Shown: positions 1 through 5,471, counted from the stretch's first letter. The stretch is DNA of 8,329 nucleotides from an uncultured Candidatus Saccharibacteria bacterium (GCA_946478715.1 CAMLDA010000021.1:1-8329); one strand, 5' to 3'. Notes: generated by a model from the letters alone, not told the origin. Translations and numbers: made by a program.

Positions 1-268
1 GTTTAAAGCCCTTCTGGAAGGTGCTGGAAAGAATTCCGTACAGGCTTTGGGCCCGGCTGATGTTCTCGTTGATGATATCGCGGGCGTCCCGGCCGCCGGC
101 TTCGGCGTCATCGCTCAGCGGCGGCAGATGTATTAACACCGGCACCATCTTAAGGCCCCGCTCGTAATTCTTCTGCTCGCGCCAGATGCCCCTCAGATAT
201 ACATAGGCCGCCCCGGCGGCGGCCAGCAATATCATCAGGAAGATTATCAGCGAAATGAGTATGGTCAT
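1..268 (-). CDS. N-terminus of a membrane-anchored protein, probable CPR transfer-type (VirB4/HerA-like) ATPase; cut by window edge
   Basis: The reading frame runs from an ATG at 268 through the left edge, giving 89 residues. Residues 2-25 form one very hydrophobic helix (ILISLIIFLMILLAAAG), followed by a charged juxtamembrane stretch (RGIWREQKNYERGLKMVPV) and then a soluble part containing IHLPPLSDD, DIINENISRAQ and LYGILSSTFQKGFK. From memory, this start resembles large CPR proteins annotated as type IV secretion or conjugation-type DNA-binding ATPases. Their nucleotide-binding domain would lie beyond the window, so no Walker motif can be seen. The ATG overlaps the stop of the upstream gene (ATGA), which implies an operon and translational coupling. 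Only a weak GAAG Shine-Dalgarno precedes it. The open frame is certain; the ATPase assignment is inference. Confidence 0.72.
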   Translation of the reverse strand, partial: MTILISLIIFLMILLAAAGAAYVYLRGIWREQKNYERGLKMVPVLIHLPPLSDDAEAGGRDARDIINENISRAQSLYGILSSTFQKGFK

Positions 269-669
269 GCCGCGGCTTCGTCCGTCTTTATGGTCTTGTT
301 AAAACGTTTTTGGATATATTCAGCCTTTATGCGGCTGACCTGGTTCTTTTGCAGGTAAGGGTCATCCTGGGTACGCTGGATGACCGCTTTGGTCTTGTCC
401 AGCCACTCCTGTTCGATGCGGTCGCTGTCCTGGGCCAGCGACTTAGGGTCGGTGGGTATCGGCGCTATCACATCTTGGGGCGGCGCCGCTATGACCGGCT
501 GATCAGCGGCCGGGATGGCCGGGATATCATCCGGAACGGCGGGCAGTACCGGCTGCGCGGGCTGGTTAGCCGCCCTTTCGGGCGCCGCCGGCGGGGCTTC
601 CGCCGTCTGCTCCTGCTGGCCGCGCTCTTCCGGTGTCAGCGGCTGCTGCGGCGGCAGCTCGAAACTCAT
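265..669 (-). CDS. Conserved CPR hypothetical protein with Pro/Ala-rich N-terminus, partner of the adjacent membrane gene
   Basis: The protein has 134 residues. The first ~75 are low-complexity and rich in Pro, Ala and Gln, likely a disordered linker. The C-terminal ~55 residues are charged and helical, with the segments DRIEQEWLDKTKAVIQRT, DDPYLQKNQVSRIKAEY and IQKRFNK. A C-terminus of this kind is familiar from CPR genomes just upstream of VirB4-like genes; no biochemical role is known to me. The start at 669 is chosen because AGGGGAG lies a normal distance upstream. An in-frame ATG at 693 would add eight residues; it sits about 8 bases after a TATAAT, so a near-leaderless start there is possible. 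There is no signal peptide. The stop overlaps the next start, which argues for coupled expression with the membrane protein. Confidence 0.8.
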   Translation of the reverse strand: MSFELPPQQPLTPEERGQQEQTAEAPPAAPERAANQPAQPVLPAVPDDIPAIPAADQPVIAAPPQDVIAPIPTDPKSLAQDSDRIEQEWLDKTKAVIQRTQDDPYLQKNQVSRIKAEYIQKRFNKTIKTDEAAA

Positions 670-701
670 CGGTGCCTCTCCCCTGGGATTCATAACTAAA
701 T

Positions 702-730
702 ATTATACTTACGAACGCGTCTTATGGCTA
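702..730 (-). promoter_or_regulatory. Probable promoter for the 134-aa gene
   Basis: On the minus strand a perfect TATAAT lies at 707-702. The position 17 bases upstream (730-725) reads TAGCCA, a poor -35. Transcription would begin near 697-693, right at the alternative ATG 693 and about 25 bases before the Shine-Dalgarno-supported ATG 669. The element sits in the 75-base gap after the four-helix membrane gene. Confidence 0.45.
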
Positions 731-744
731 TGCTTAAGCGTTTT

Positions 745-1089
745 TTAGGCGGACGAGCGCATAGAGATGTAAAAAACCAGGCCGAAACCTATCAGCGCCA
801 GGATGATACCATCCACCCAGCTTAGGCTGCGGGCGCTGCGGAACATCAGCAGGACTATCAGGAGCAAGCTGATGGCCACCGTACGGTATCTGTTCTTGTG
901 GCTCAAGGCGCCTGTCTGAAGCCTTACCAGGAAAAACCCCAGGCTGATCATGAAGACCAGCGCCAGCCCAAAGAAAACTGTCGAATAAATGACGTTATCC
1001 ACCGGGTTGGTGGAAGCCGTCAGGATTATCATGGCCGCCAGGCTGGCGAGGGCCGCCAGGCCGCTGCGGGCTCGAGCGAGTTTAGGCAT
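745..1089 (-). CDS. Small four-helix membrane protein, conserved CPR type
   Basis: The 114-residue product has four predicted membrane segments at about 11-25, 33-56, 70-84 and 92-109, with a short basic N-terminus (MPKLARAR) and a basic loop after helix 2 (SHKNRYRT). The segments LLMFRSARSLSWVDGIILAL and NPVDNVIYSTVFF resemble small membrane proteins I recall from Saccharibacteria and relatives, with no assigned function. It lies upstream of, and on the same strand as, the two transfer-type genes, so a role in the same envelope complex is possible but unproven. There is no Shine-Dalgarno before the ATG. A TAAAAT at 1102-1097 would place transcription start at about 1090, which suggests a leaderless message. 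The frame, composition and membrane pattern support a real gene. Confidence 0.75.
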   Translation of the reverse strand: MPKLARARSGLAALASLAAMIILTASTNPVDNVIYSTVFFGLALVFMISLGFFLVRLQTGALSHKNRYRTVAISLLLIVLLMFRSARSLSWVDGIILALIGFGLVFYISMRSSA

Positions 1090-1154
1090 GGTTATTATTT
1101 TATCGCATCCGTGAAAACAGCAAAGAACCCAGGCAAGTCTGCGCGGCTATTTGC

Positions 1155-1340
1155 TGGGCTCTTTTGCTGCCCAAAAGCGTGGCTTTTGGAAAGGCCGCAA
1201 GGCGGTAAATGCGCCCTTTAAAATTACTGTATAGCGCTTACCGCCCTTTGGCGTGACTGACCGCTCTAGCCCGCTTTTGGCGGGTTCGAGCGACGTGCCT
1301 CCCGGCTAAGAGAGAGTGTAAGTTTTTGTTTTTGACTTAC
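1155..1340. other. Run of strong hairpins in an intergenic region, possible structured RNA
   Basis: No coding frame is convincing here. Visible stems: CCAAAAGC/GCTTTTGG at 1171-1178 and 1182-1189 with a 3-base loop; a long stem built from GCC, GGCGGTAA (1201-1208) and GCGC (1211-1214) pairing with GCGC (1234-1237), TTACCGCC (1238-1245) and GGC; CGCTC (1262-1266)/GAGCG (1288-1292) enclosing CCCGC (1270-1274)/GCGGG (1280-1284); and GTAAGT (1318-1323)/ACTTAC (1335-1340). One extra pair, G1269 with T1285, is possible only in a plus-strand RNA. No RNA family is recognised, and no strong promoter or T-tract terminator frames the block, so strand and extent are open. Confidence 0.4.
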
Positions 1341-1345
1341 CCTTA

Positions 1346-1490
1346 CAGCCTACTACAGAATTCCGTTTAAGTCAATAGAGCTACATTGTGTTTTCAACAT
1401 CTATACAGATGATTATCGTGTAATTACAACGTAGCATATTTAACAATTTATATATTCAGGACTCTTTCTAACTCACCTTTTACAGGGTTA
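1346..1490. other. AT-rich spacer with small palindromes, possible promoter region
   Basis: This AT-rich stretch separates two GC-rich hairpin blocks. It contains a perfect 10-base palindrome TGTAATTACA (1419-1428) and CATCT/AGATG arms at 1398-1402 and 1407-1411. On the minus strand, TTGTAA followed 18 bases later by TATAGA is a possible promoter reading toward the 1155-1340 hairpins. On the plus strand, TTACAA followed 17 bases later by TTTATA is a weaker one reading toward 1491. Neither is close to consensus. No gene is seen. Confidence 0.3.
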
Positions 1491-2041
1491 TTTGGCGCCC
1501 GGTGGAGCCTTTTTTTGCCCGGCCTGTACAGTCCGGCTGGCGCTACCGGCAAGGCGGGGCCAGAAGCCGGCAGCGACTTTGCGGAGCCTGCTTGGCGGGC
1601 CAGGCTCGGACCATGGCAAAAAGGTCTTCAAGCTCGTATGGTTCCGGGCTGGCGGGTTTAAAAAATTGGGTATTCTTGAACACCAAAAAGGCGCGGCTGC
1701 GCGGCTGCTCCGGGCGCGGATTTTGATCACTTTTCACGGACCATGGCCCAAAAATCTTTTCCAAGGCCCAGGCCGGGCGGGCATCCCCAAGGAACTATAA
1801 GCCGTTCTATGGAGTGCTCGCAATACGGCTCGGGGCAATCCAGTAAACCCTTCCCGCCCATCAGCCGCTTGCAAGCCGCCCGATGGGACCGCCCAGCCGC
1901 AGGCAGTCGGGACCACTCTAAAGCGGGGGGGCAGGACCGGCCGGCGCTATGGCCGGCATACTATATGAACTATATGGACCGGCCATACCCTGCCTGCTTA
2001 CCGTGCTCCGGGCCGCGGCGCGCCCGGATAAGGGCGCCAGA
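1491..2041 (+). other. GC-rich, stem-dense non-coding block; candidate large structured RNA or decayed DNA
   Basis: The open frames here have Pro/Arg/Gly-heavy random-looking translations, lack ribosome sites, and run in several phases at once, so none is annotated. The block is full of stems: CGCT-CCGGC/GCCGG-AGCG (1541-1575); GAGCCTG/CAGGCTC (1584-1607) competing with a 15-bp stem with two single-base bulges between 1599-1614 and 1638-1653; AGCCGT/ACGGCT inside CCCC/GGGG (1785-1835); CCCATC/GATGGG around GCTTGCAAGC (1857-1887); and TATGGCCGG/CCGGCCATA inside GGCAGG/CCTGCC (1930-1994). TTTGGCGCCC (1491-1500) can pair with GGGCGCCAGA (2032-2041) and close the block. Wobble pairs in the 1599-1653 stem and the closing helix work only in plus-strand RNA. 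An 8-base tandem GCGCGGCT (1691-1706) and an 11-base direct repeat CGGACCATGGC (1607, 1737) also occur. No known RNA family is recognised. Confidence 0.4.
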
Positions 2042-2212
2042 GGTTCCAAAAAAGCGACTAAATAATTTGGCTGCCAAAATCGCACTTTTGGCCGTTATCG
2101 CGATAGCTTTCAACGGCTTTGGAGCCCCCGCTTTTCGGCCAGGTCCATAAATACAGGAGCCGGCCAGGGGCGAGTTATGCACAGGTTTGCGCAAAAAAGC
2201 ATAAAAATCTTA

Positions 2213-2241
2213 TTGACAGGAATTTTTTGTATTTATAAGAT
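2213..2241 (+). promoter_or_regulatory. Promoter of the candidate small RNA
   Basis: A perfect TTGACA (2213-2218) is followed after 17 bases by TAAGAT (2236-2241); TATAAG (2234-2239) gives a 15-base spacer alternative. Predicted transcription start is about 2246-2248, exactly at the base of the first RNA hairpin. No protein gene follows before an intrinsic terminator. Confidence 0.65.
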
Positions 2242-2247
2242 GTTATC

Positions 2248-2409
2248 AGCACTTGAATAAAAAAAGTGCTCAAAAACAAAAAGACCGGAAACAACGGCTT
2301 CTCGCAAGCCGTTGTTCCATCAAAAAGGTCTTTAAACAAAAACGTTCCTAAAACCTCCAAAACCCTAAGTCCGGACGTCCCGCCCTCCTCGCGGGGCGTC
2401 CTCTTTTTT
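2248..2409 (+). ncRNA. Candidate ~160-nt small RNA with anti-Shine-Dalgarno motifs
   Basis: A complete transcription unit without a reading frame: good promoter, about 162 nt, and an intrinsic terminator. Hairpin 1 is AGCACTT (2248-2254)/AAGTGCT (2264-2270) at the predicted 5' end. Hairpin 2 has an outer AAAGACC (2280-2286)/GGTCTTT (2327-2333) and an inner 13-bp helix with one bulged A (2287-2300 with 2306-2318). A-rich single-stranded linkers follow. CCTCC appears twice where it should be exposed: in the linker at 2354-2358 and in the terminator loop at 2384-2388 (loop CCTCCTC). Exposed C/U-rich loops that pair with Shine-Dalgarno sequences are a known feature of regulatory RNAs such as staphylococcal RNAIII. 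No family match is recognised; it is not 6S, SRP RNA or tmRNA by eye. The unit ends 48 bases before comM, which appears to have its own promoter. Confidence 0.6.
2373..2409 (+). terminator. Intrinsic terminator of the small RNA
   Basis: GGACGTCCCGC (2373-2383) pairs with GCGGGGCGTCC (2391-2401) over 11 positions, one of them T-G. The loop is CCTCCTC, and TCTTTTTT follows. Confidence 0.85.
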
Positions 2410-2421
2410 AAACTCTAGCAA

Positions 2422-2450
2422 TTTTCTTTTTACCGGGCCGGGACGATAAT
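2422..2450 (+). promoter_or_regulatory. Possible comM promoter giving a leaderless message
   Basis: GATAAT (2445-2450) lies 7 bases before the comM ATG, with TTTTCT 17 bases upstream (2422-2427). If used, the transcript would begin at or next to the A of the ATG, consistent with the lack of a well-spaced Shine-Dalgarno (the nearest, GGGA, is about 14 bases away). Confidence 0.4.
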
Positions 2451-2457
2451 CAGACAT

Positions 2458-3984
2458 ATGAGCAAGGGTATCCGCAGTATCGCGGATTATTCCGGCAGCG
2501 ACGCCCTGCTGGTCAGCGTGGAGTGCCATATCACTAACGGCCTTCCGGCCGTGATTATAATCGGCTATGCCGGCAAGGCTGTAGACGAAGCTAAGGAGAG
2601 GCTGCGGGCCAGCTTTGCCAATTGCAGCCTGCAGTTCCCTAAGAAGCGGGTGACCTTAAACCTATCGCCGGCTGATATCCGCAAGGACTCCACCAGCCTA
2701 GACTTGGCTATGGCTGTCGCGGTACTCGCCCGGAGCGGACAAGTGGAAGCCCCGGATGATTATCTGTTCTTCGGCGAGATAGGCCTGGATGGCGCGCTGG
2801 GGCCGGTCAAAGGGCTTATCGGCCGCCTGCTGGCCGCCAAGAAGCTGGGGTATAAGAAGTTCTGCCTGCCCCTGTCCAATCTGGAACAGGCCCTACTGGT
2901 ACCCGGCATAGAGGTTAAGGCGGCAGCCGGCCTGCGCGATGTCTACCTTGACCTGGCCGGTACGCTGCCTCTCCAAACAGTGCGCACCGGCGGCGGGCGG
3001 CTGCCCTCCGTCCCGGCCGGCGGTAGCCTGGATTTATCAGAGGTGGTAGGACAGCCCGTAGCTAAGCGGGCCCTGCAGATCGCGGCGGCCGGGCATCATA
3101 ACATCCTGCTGCACGGGCCGCCGGGAACCGGAAAAACCATGCTGGCCCGAGCTATGTGCGGCATCCTGACCGACCTTACCCATGAGGAGATGCTGGAAGT
3201 GACCCATCTTCACAGCCTGGGTTCCGGCGGCGGCAACGATATCATCTATACCCGCCCTTTCCGGGCGCCGCATCACACCGCCAGCACCATAGCCATCATC
3301 GGGGGCGGCACTTATCCTAAACCCGGGGAGGCCACCCTGGCCCACCGCGGCGTCCTGTTTCTGGACGAGCTGCCGGAGTTCCGCCGCGATACCTTAGAAG
3401 CCCTGCGCCAGCCGCTGGAAGACGGTGTAGTCAGTATCGCCCGGGTCAAAGATTCTATAACCTACCCCGCCGATTTCATCCTGGTAGCCACCCAGAATCC
3501 CTGCCCCTGCGGCTACTTCGGCACCAATAAGAACTGCGTCTGCACGGCGGCGGCTATCGCCAAATACCAAAAGAAGGTGTCCGGCCCCATCCTGGACCGC
3601 ATAGACCTGCACCTGGCCGTCAATGATGTAAAGCACGCCAAGCTGCTGGACAGCAAGCCAAATGCCAGCGAAAGCCAGGCGGCCAAAGAAAAGGTCAGCC
3701 GGGCTTTCCAGGTCCAAAGACAGCGCTTTGGCGGCTCGCCCAGGTTCAATTCCTCTATGAACAATAAGGAAATCCGCGAACGGGCCCGCCTGACGCCCGG
3801 CGCCAAGGAGCTCCTAGACTCCGCCGCCGAAAAACTTGATATCTCCGCCCGGGCCTACATGCGCGCCATCAAGGTTGCCCGCACCATCGCCGACCTGGAC
3901 GGCTCGGACGATATCCTGCCCATCCACATCGGCGAAGCCCTTCAGTACCGCCACCAGGCCGTGGCCGTACCCCAGTTCGCCTAA
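2458..3984 (+). CDS. comM: ComM/YifB-family Mg-chelatase-like AAA+ ATPase
   Basis: The 508-residue protein is full length for the family. ComM is a cytoplasmic hexameric AAA+ helicase that promotes branch migration during integration of transforming DNA. The N-terminal domain (about 1-170) has the family's VECHITNGLPA, VDEAKERLRAS and LNLSPADIRKDS blocks. The AAA+ core has Walker A GPPGTGKT (220-227), the FRAPHHTAS block (268-276), Walker B GVLFLDEL (298-305), the four-cysteine segment NPCPCGYF...NCVC (347-362) and the SGPILDRID arginine-finger block (375-383). The C-terminal helical domain ends with SARAYMRAIKVARTIADLDG. No key residue is missing. The gene follows the small-RNA terminator and precedes the infC promoter, so it seems to be its own unit. 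It suggests that this lineage can take up and integrate DNA, but no other competence gene is in the window. Confidence 0.96.
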   Translation: MSKGIRSIADYSGSDALLVSVECHITNGLPAVIIIGYAGKAVDEAKERLRASFANCSLQFPKKRVTLNLSPADIRKDSTSLDLAMAVAVLARSGQVEAPDDYLFFGEIGLDGALGPVKGLIGRLLAAKKLGYKKFCLPLSNLEQALLVPGIEVKAAAGLRDVYLDLAGTLPLQTVRTGGGRLPSVPAGGSLDLSEVVGQPVAKRALQIAAAGHHNILLHGPPGTGKTMLARAMCGILTDLTHEEMLEVTHLHSLGSGGGNDIIYTRPFRAPHHTASTIAIIGGGTYPKPGEATLAHRGVLFLDELPEFRRDTLEALRQPLEDGVVSIARVKDSITYPADFILVATQNPCPCGYFGTNKNCVCTAAAIAKYQKKVSGPILDRIDLHLAVNDVKHAKLLDSKPNASESQAAKEKVSRAFQVQRQRFGGSPRFNSSMNNKEIRERARLTPGAKELLDSAAEKLDISARAYMRAIKVARTIADLDGSDDILPIHIGEALQYRHQAVAVPQFA

Positions 3985-3994
3985 TAATTAACTC

Positions 3995-4023
3995 TTGAGG
4001 TCCCGCCCCTGTTCTGTTATGAT
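3995..4023 (+). promoter_or_regulatory. Promoter of the infC-rpmI-rplT operon
   Basis: TTGAGG (3995-4000), a 17-base spacer and TATGAT (4018-4023) with an upstream TG at 4015-4016 make an extended -10 promoter. Start would be near 4030, leaving a leader of about 18 bases before the AUA start of infC. This excludes CTG 4009 and ATT 4024 as start codons on this transcript. The leader is too short for a long attenuator. Confidence 0.65.
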
Positions 4024-4047
4024 ATTTTTACCGATGGAGTTACGGAA

Positions 4048-4554
4048 ATAGCCAAAGAGTCTCGAGTCAACCAGGAAATCCGGGCGTCCAACCTTCGCGT
4101 TATAGCTGATGACGGCCGCCAATTAGGCGTCCTAAGCCGCGCCGAGGCCTTAAGGGCCGCCGAAGAAGCCGGCCTGGACCTGGTAGAGGTCTCCCCCAAC
4201 GCCGACCCGCCGGTGGCCCGTATAGTGGACTGGGGCAAATACAACTACCAGCGCACCAAGCAGGCCCAAAAGAACCGCCAGAAGGCAAAATCCATGGACC
4301 TTAAGCAGATGCGCGTCGGGCTGAAAATCGGCGAACACGATCTTAACGTCAAACTGCGCAAGGTCAGCGAGTTCCTGGAGGCTGGACATAAGGTGAGAAT
4401 TACGGTAATCTATCGGGGACGAGAATTGGCCCACAAAGAGCTGGGCTATCAGCTGGCCGAAAGGATACAAGGAATTTTGGGCGAGGATGTCGTCGCGGAC
4501 CAATCACCCCAATTCGCCGGCCGGATGCTGAGTTTCGTAGTCAGAAAAAAGTAA
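4048..4554 (+). CDS. infC: Translation initiation factor IF-3, probable AUA start
   Basis: IF-3 binds the 30S subunit, blocks 50S joining and rejects initiation at wrong codons or tRNAs. Starting at 4048 gives 168 residues, a normal length. The N domain (1-70) has SRVNQEIRASNLRVI, EEAGLDLVEVSPNADPP and RIVDWGKYNY; a basic linker helix (68-85) leads to the C domain (86-168) with MRVGLKIGEHD, KLRKVSEFLEAGHKVRI and YRGRELAHKELG. The frame is open back to a TAA at 3985 but has no ATG, GTG or TTG until GTG 4213, which would delete most of the N domain. AUA 4048 has GGAG (4036-4039) at an 8-base spacing and fits the promoter. CTG 4009, ATT 4024 and ACG 4042 are the alternatives. Rare start codons on infC (AUU in E. 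coli) allow IF-3 to repress itself, so the same feedback is likely here. rpmI follows after 13 bases. Confidence 0.93.
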   Translation: MAKESRVNQEIRASNLRVIADDGRQLGVLSRAEALRAAEEAGLDLVEVSPNADPPVARIVDWGKYNYQRTKQAQKNRQKAKSMDLKQMRVGLKIGEHDLNVKLRKVSEFLEAGHKVRITVIYRGRELAHKELGYQLAERIQGILGEDVVADQSPQFAGRMLSFVVRKK

Positions 4555-4567
4555 TCAAGAGTAATTT

Positions 4568-4762
4568 ATGCCAAAGTTAAAGACCCATAGCGGTACTAAG
4601 AAGCGCGTTACCCTTACCAAGACCGGTAAGGTGGTTCGCCGTCACGCCCGCCTGAATCACTTCCTGCAGAAGAAAAGCGGCAGCCGAAAGCGTCGTCTTA
4701 ACCGCCCGGATGTCTTTGAGGGCGCCTACGCCAAGAACATCAAACGAAGGCTGGGAGTTTAA
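4568..4762 (+). CDS. rpmI: 50S ribosomal protein L35
   Basis: The 64-residue basic protein matches L35 along its whole length: MPKLKTHSGTKKR at the start, then GKVVRRHARLNHFLQKKS and the KNIKRRLGV end. It is a small large-subunit protein that contacts 23S rRNA. It lies between infC (13-base gap) and rplT (3-base gap), the classic infC-rpmI-rplT operon order. The ribosome site is weak (AAGAG about 6 bases upstream), so translation may partly depend on upstream ribosomes. Nothing is missing or unusual. Confidence 0.97.
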   Translation: MPKLKTHSGTKKRVTLTKTGKVVRRHARLNHFLQKKSGSRKRRLNRPDVFEGAYAKNIKRRLGV

Positions 4763-4765
4763 TTT

Positions 4766-5116
4766 ATGAGAGTCAAACGGGGTGTCACTACCCACCAGCG
4801 CCACAATAAGATACGAAAAGCCACCAAGGGCTACCAAAAGAGCCACCGCAGCAGTGTAAAGCGCGGTAAGCAGGCCGTTACCCGCAGCCTGGTTTATTCC
4901 TACCGGGACCGCCGCAACAAAAAGCGCACTTTCCGCCAGCTGTGGAACGCCCGCATCAATGCGGCCGCCCGCCTGCACGGCACCACTTACAGCCGCCTGA
5001 TTGCCGGCCTTAAGGCTTCACAGATTACTATCGACAGGAAAATCCTGGCCGAATTGGCCGTAAGCGAACCAAAGGCGTTCGAGGCCGTTTTGAAAGCGGC
5101 CAAAGTCAGTAAATAA
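4766..5116 (+). CDS. rplT: 50S ribosomal protein L20
   Basis: The 116-residue protein is standard L20: MRVKRGVTTHQRHNKI at the N-terminus, the long basic RNA-binding helix region (KGYQKSHRSSVKRGKQAVTRS, broken at residue 40 or so), YRDRRNKKRTFRQLWNARIN, and GTTYSRLIAGLK in the C-terminal globular part. L20 is an early 23S rRNA assembly protein and in several bacteria represses its own operon. GGGAG at the end of rpmI, about 9 bases before the ATG, serves as ribosome site. A strong terminator begins 20 bases after the stop, closing the operon. Confidence 0.97.
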   Translation: MRVKRGVTTHQRHNKIRKATKGYQKSHRSSVKRGKQAVTRSLVYSYRDRRNKKRTFRQLWNARINAAARLHGTTYSRLIAGLKASQITIDRKILAELAVSEPKAFEAVLKAAKVSK

Positions 5117-5136
5117 CAGATTATTTAAGAATCTTT

Positions 5137-5163
5137 AAAGAGCCCTAAGCGGGCTCTTTTTTG
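5137..5163 (+). terminator. Intrinsic terminator of the infC-rpmI-rplT operon
   Basis: AGAGCCC (5139-5145) pairs with GGGCTCT (5151-5157) around TAAGC, flanked by AAA before and a run of T after. It faces the minus-strand terminator at 5189-5212, so the two transcription units converge. Confidence 0.92.
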
Positions 5164-5188
5164 TTAGGCAATCTGGAGCCTGGATATG

Positions 5189-5212
5189 AAAAAAGAGCTG
5201 CGGGGCAGCTCT
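5189..5212 (-). terminator. Intrinsic terminator closing the minus-strand small-gene island
   Basis: Read on the minus strand, AGAGCTGC (5212-5205) pairs with GCAGCTCT (5201-5194) around a short CCC loop and is followed by a run of six T positions ending at 5189. It is the last of four consecutive hairpins after the 52-aa gene. Confidence 0.88.
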
Positions 5213-5221
5213 TGGTTGCCA

Positions 5222-5298
5222 GGAGGCAGCCCGCTGATGCGGGCTACCTCCCTTATGGCGCGCGGCGGGCAGCCGCGCCTTCTCCGTCTCCCGACGGA
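5222..5298 (-). other. Three tandem hairpins in the 3' region of the small-gene island
   Basis: On the minus strand the order is TCCGTC/GACGGA with a GGGA (GNRA) loop (5298-5283), GGCGCG/CGCGCC (5279-5257), and a 13-pair stem GGAGGTAGCCCGC/GCGGGCTGCCTCC with loop ATCA (5251-5222). The last stem has a T-G pair that is valid only in minus-strand RNA (C against A on the plus strand), supporting its expression with the island genes. They could protect the message 3' end or be a processed RNA; no family is recognised. Confidence 0.5.
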
Positions 5299-5312
5299 AT
5301 CCTTCCGAATGG

Positions 5313-5471
5313 CTAGCGGGCGCCCAGCCGCTCGATGTGGTCCAGGGCGTCGTAGCAGCCGGCCGCGCGGGCCAGTGCCTTGACATCCCGGAGCTGTTCG
5401 GCCAGCGAATCCTGCCGCTGGCCGCCGGCCTGGAGGACCGCGATTGCCTGCTCGACCTTGGGGTCGTTCAT
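5313..5471 (-). CDS. Hypothetical 52-aa protein of the small-gene island
   Basis: The short frame starts at ATG 5471 and is supported by AAGGAG about 9 bases upstream, a much better ribosome site than most host genes here have. The protein is helical and charged, with the segments PKVEQAIAVLQAGG, SLAEQLRDVKALARAAG and YDALDHIERLGAR; one cysteine, no membrane segment. It looks like a small two-helix soluble protein, but I recognise no family. It is the last gene of the third block, 22 bases after the basic 32-aa gene, and is followed by four hairpins, the last being the terminator. Confidence 0.62.
   Translation of the reverse strand: MNDPKVEQAIAVLQAGGQRQDSLAEQLRDVKALARAAGCYDALDHIERLGAR

Noticed and set aside
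1282..1292. GGGTTCGAG resembling a tRNA T-loop
   Set aside because: The flanking bases do not form a T arm and there is no acceptor stem, anticodon arm or D arm around it.
1743..2150. A 135-aa open frame in the GC-rich block
   Set aside because: No ribosome site, random-looking Pro/Arg-rich translation, and it runs across strong stems.
2175..2183. TTATGCACA resembling a DnaA box, near an AT-rich stretch, suggesting a replication origin
   Set aside because: It is a single box; the only other near-match (TTATCCACC about 995) is inside a coding gene. No cluster and no dnaA or dnaN nearby.
4213..4554. A 113-aa infC starting at GTG 4213
   Set aside because: Would remove most of the IF-3 N domain, whose sequence is intact upstream; there is no ribosome site there.
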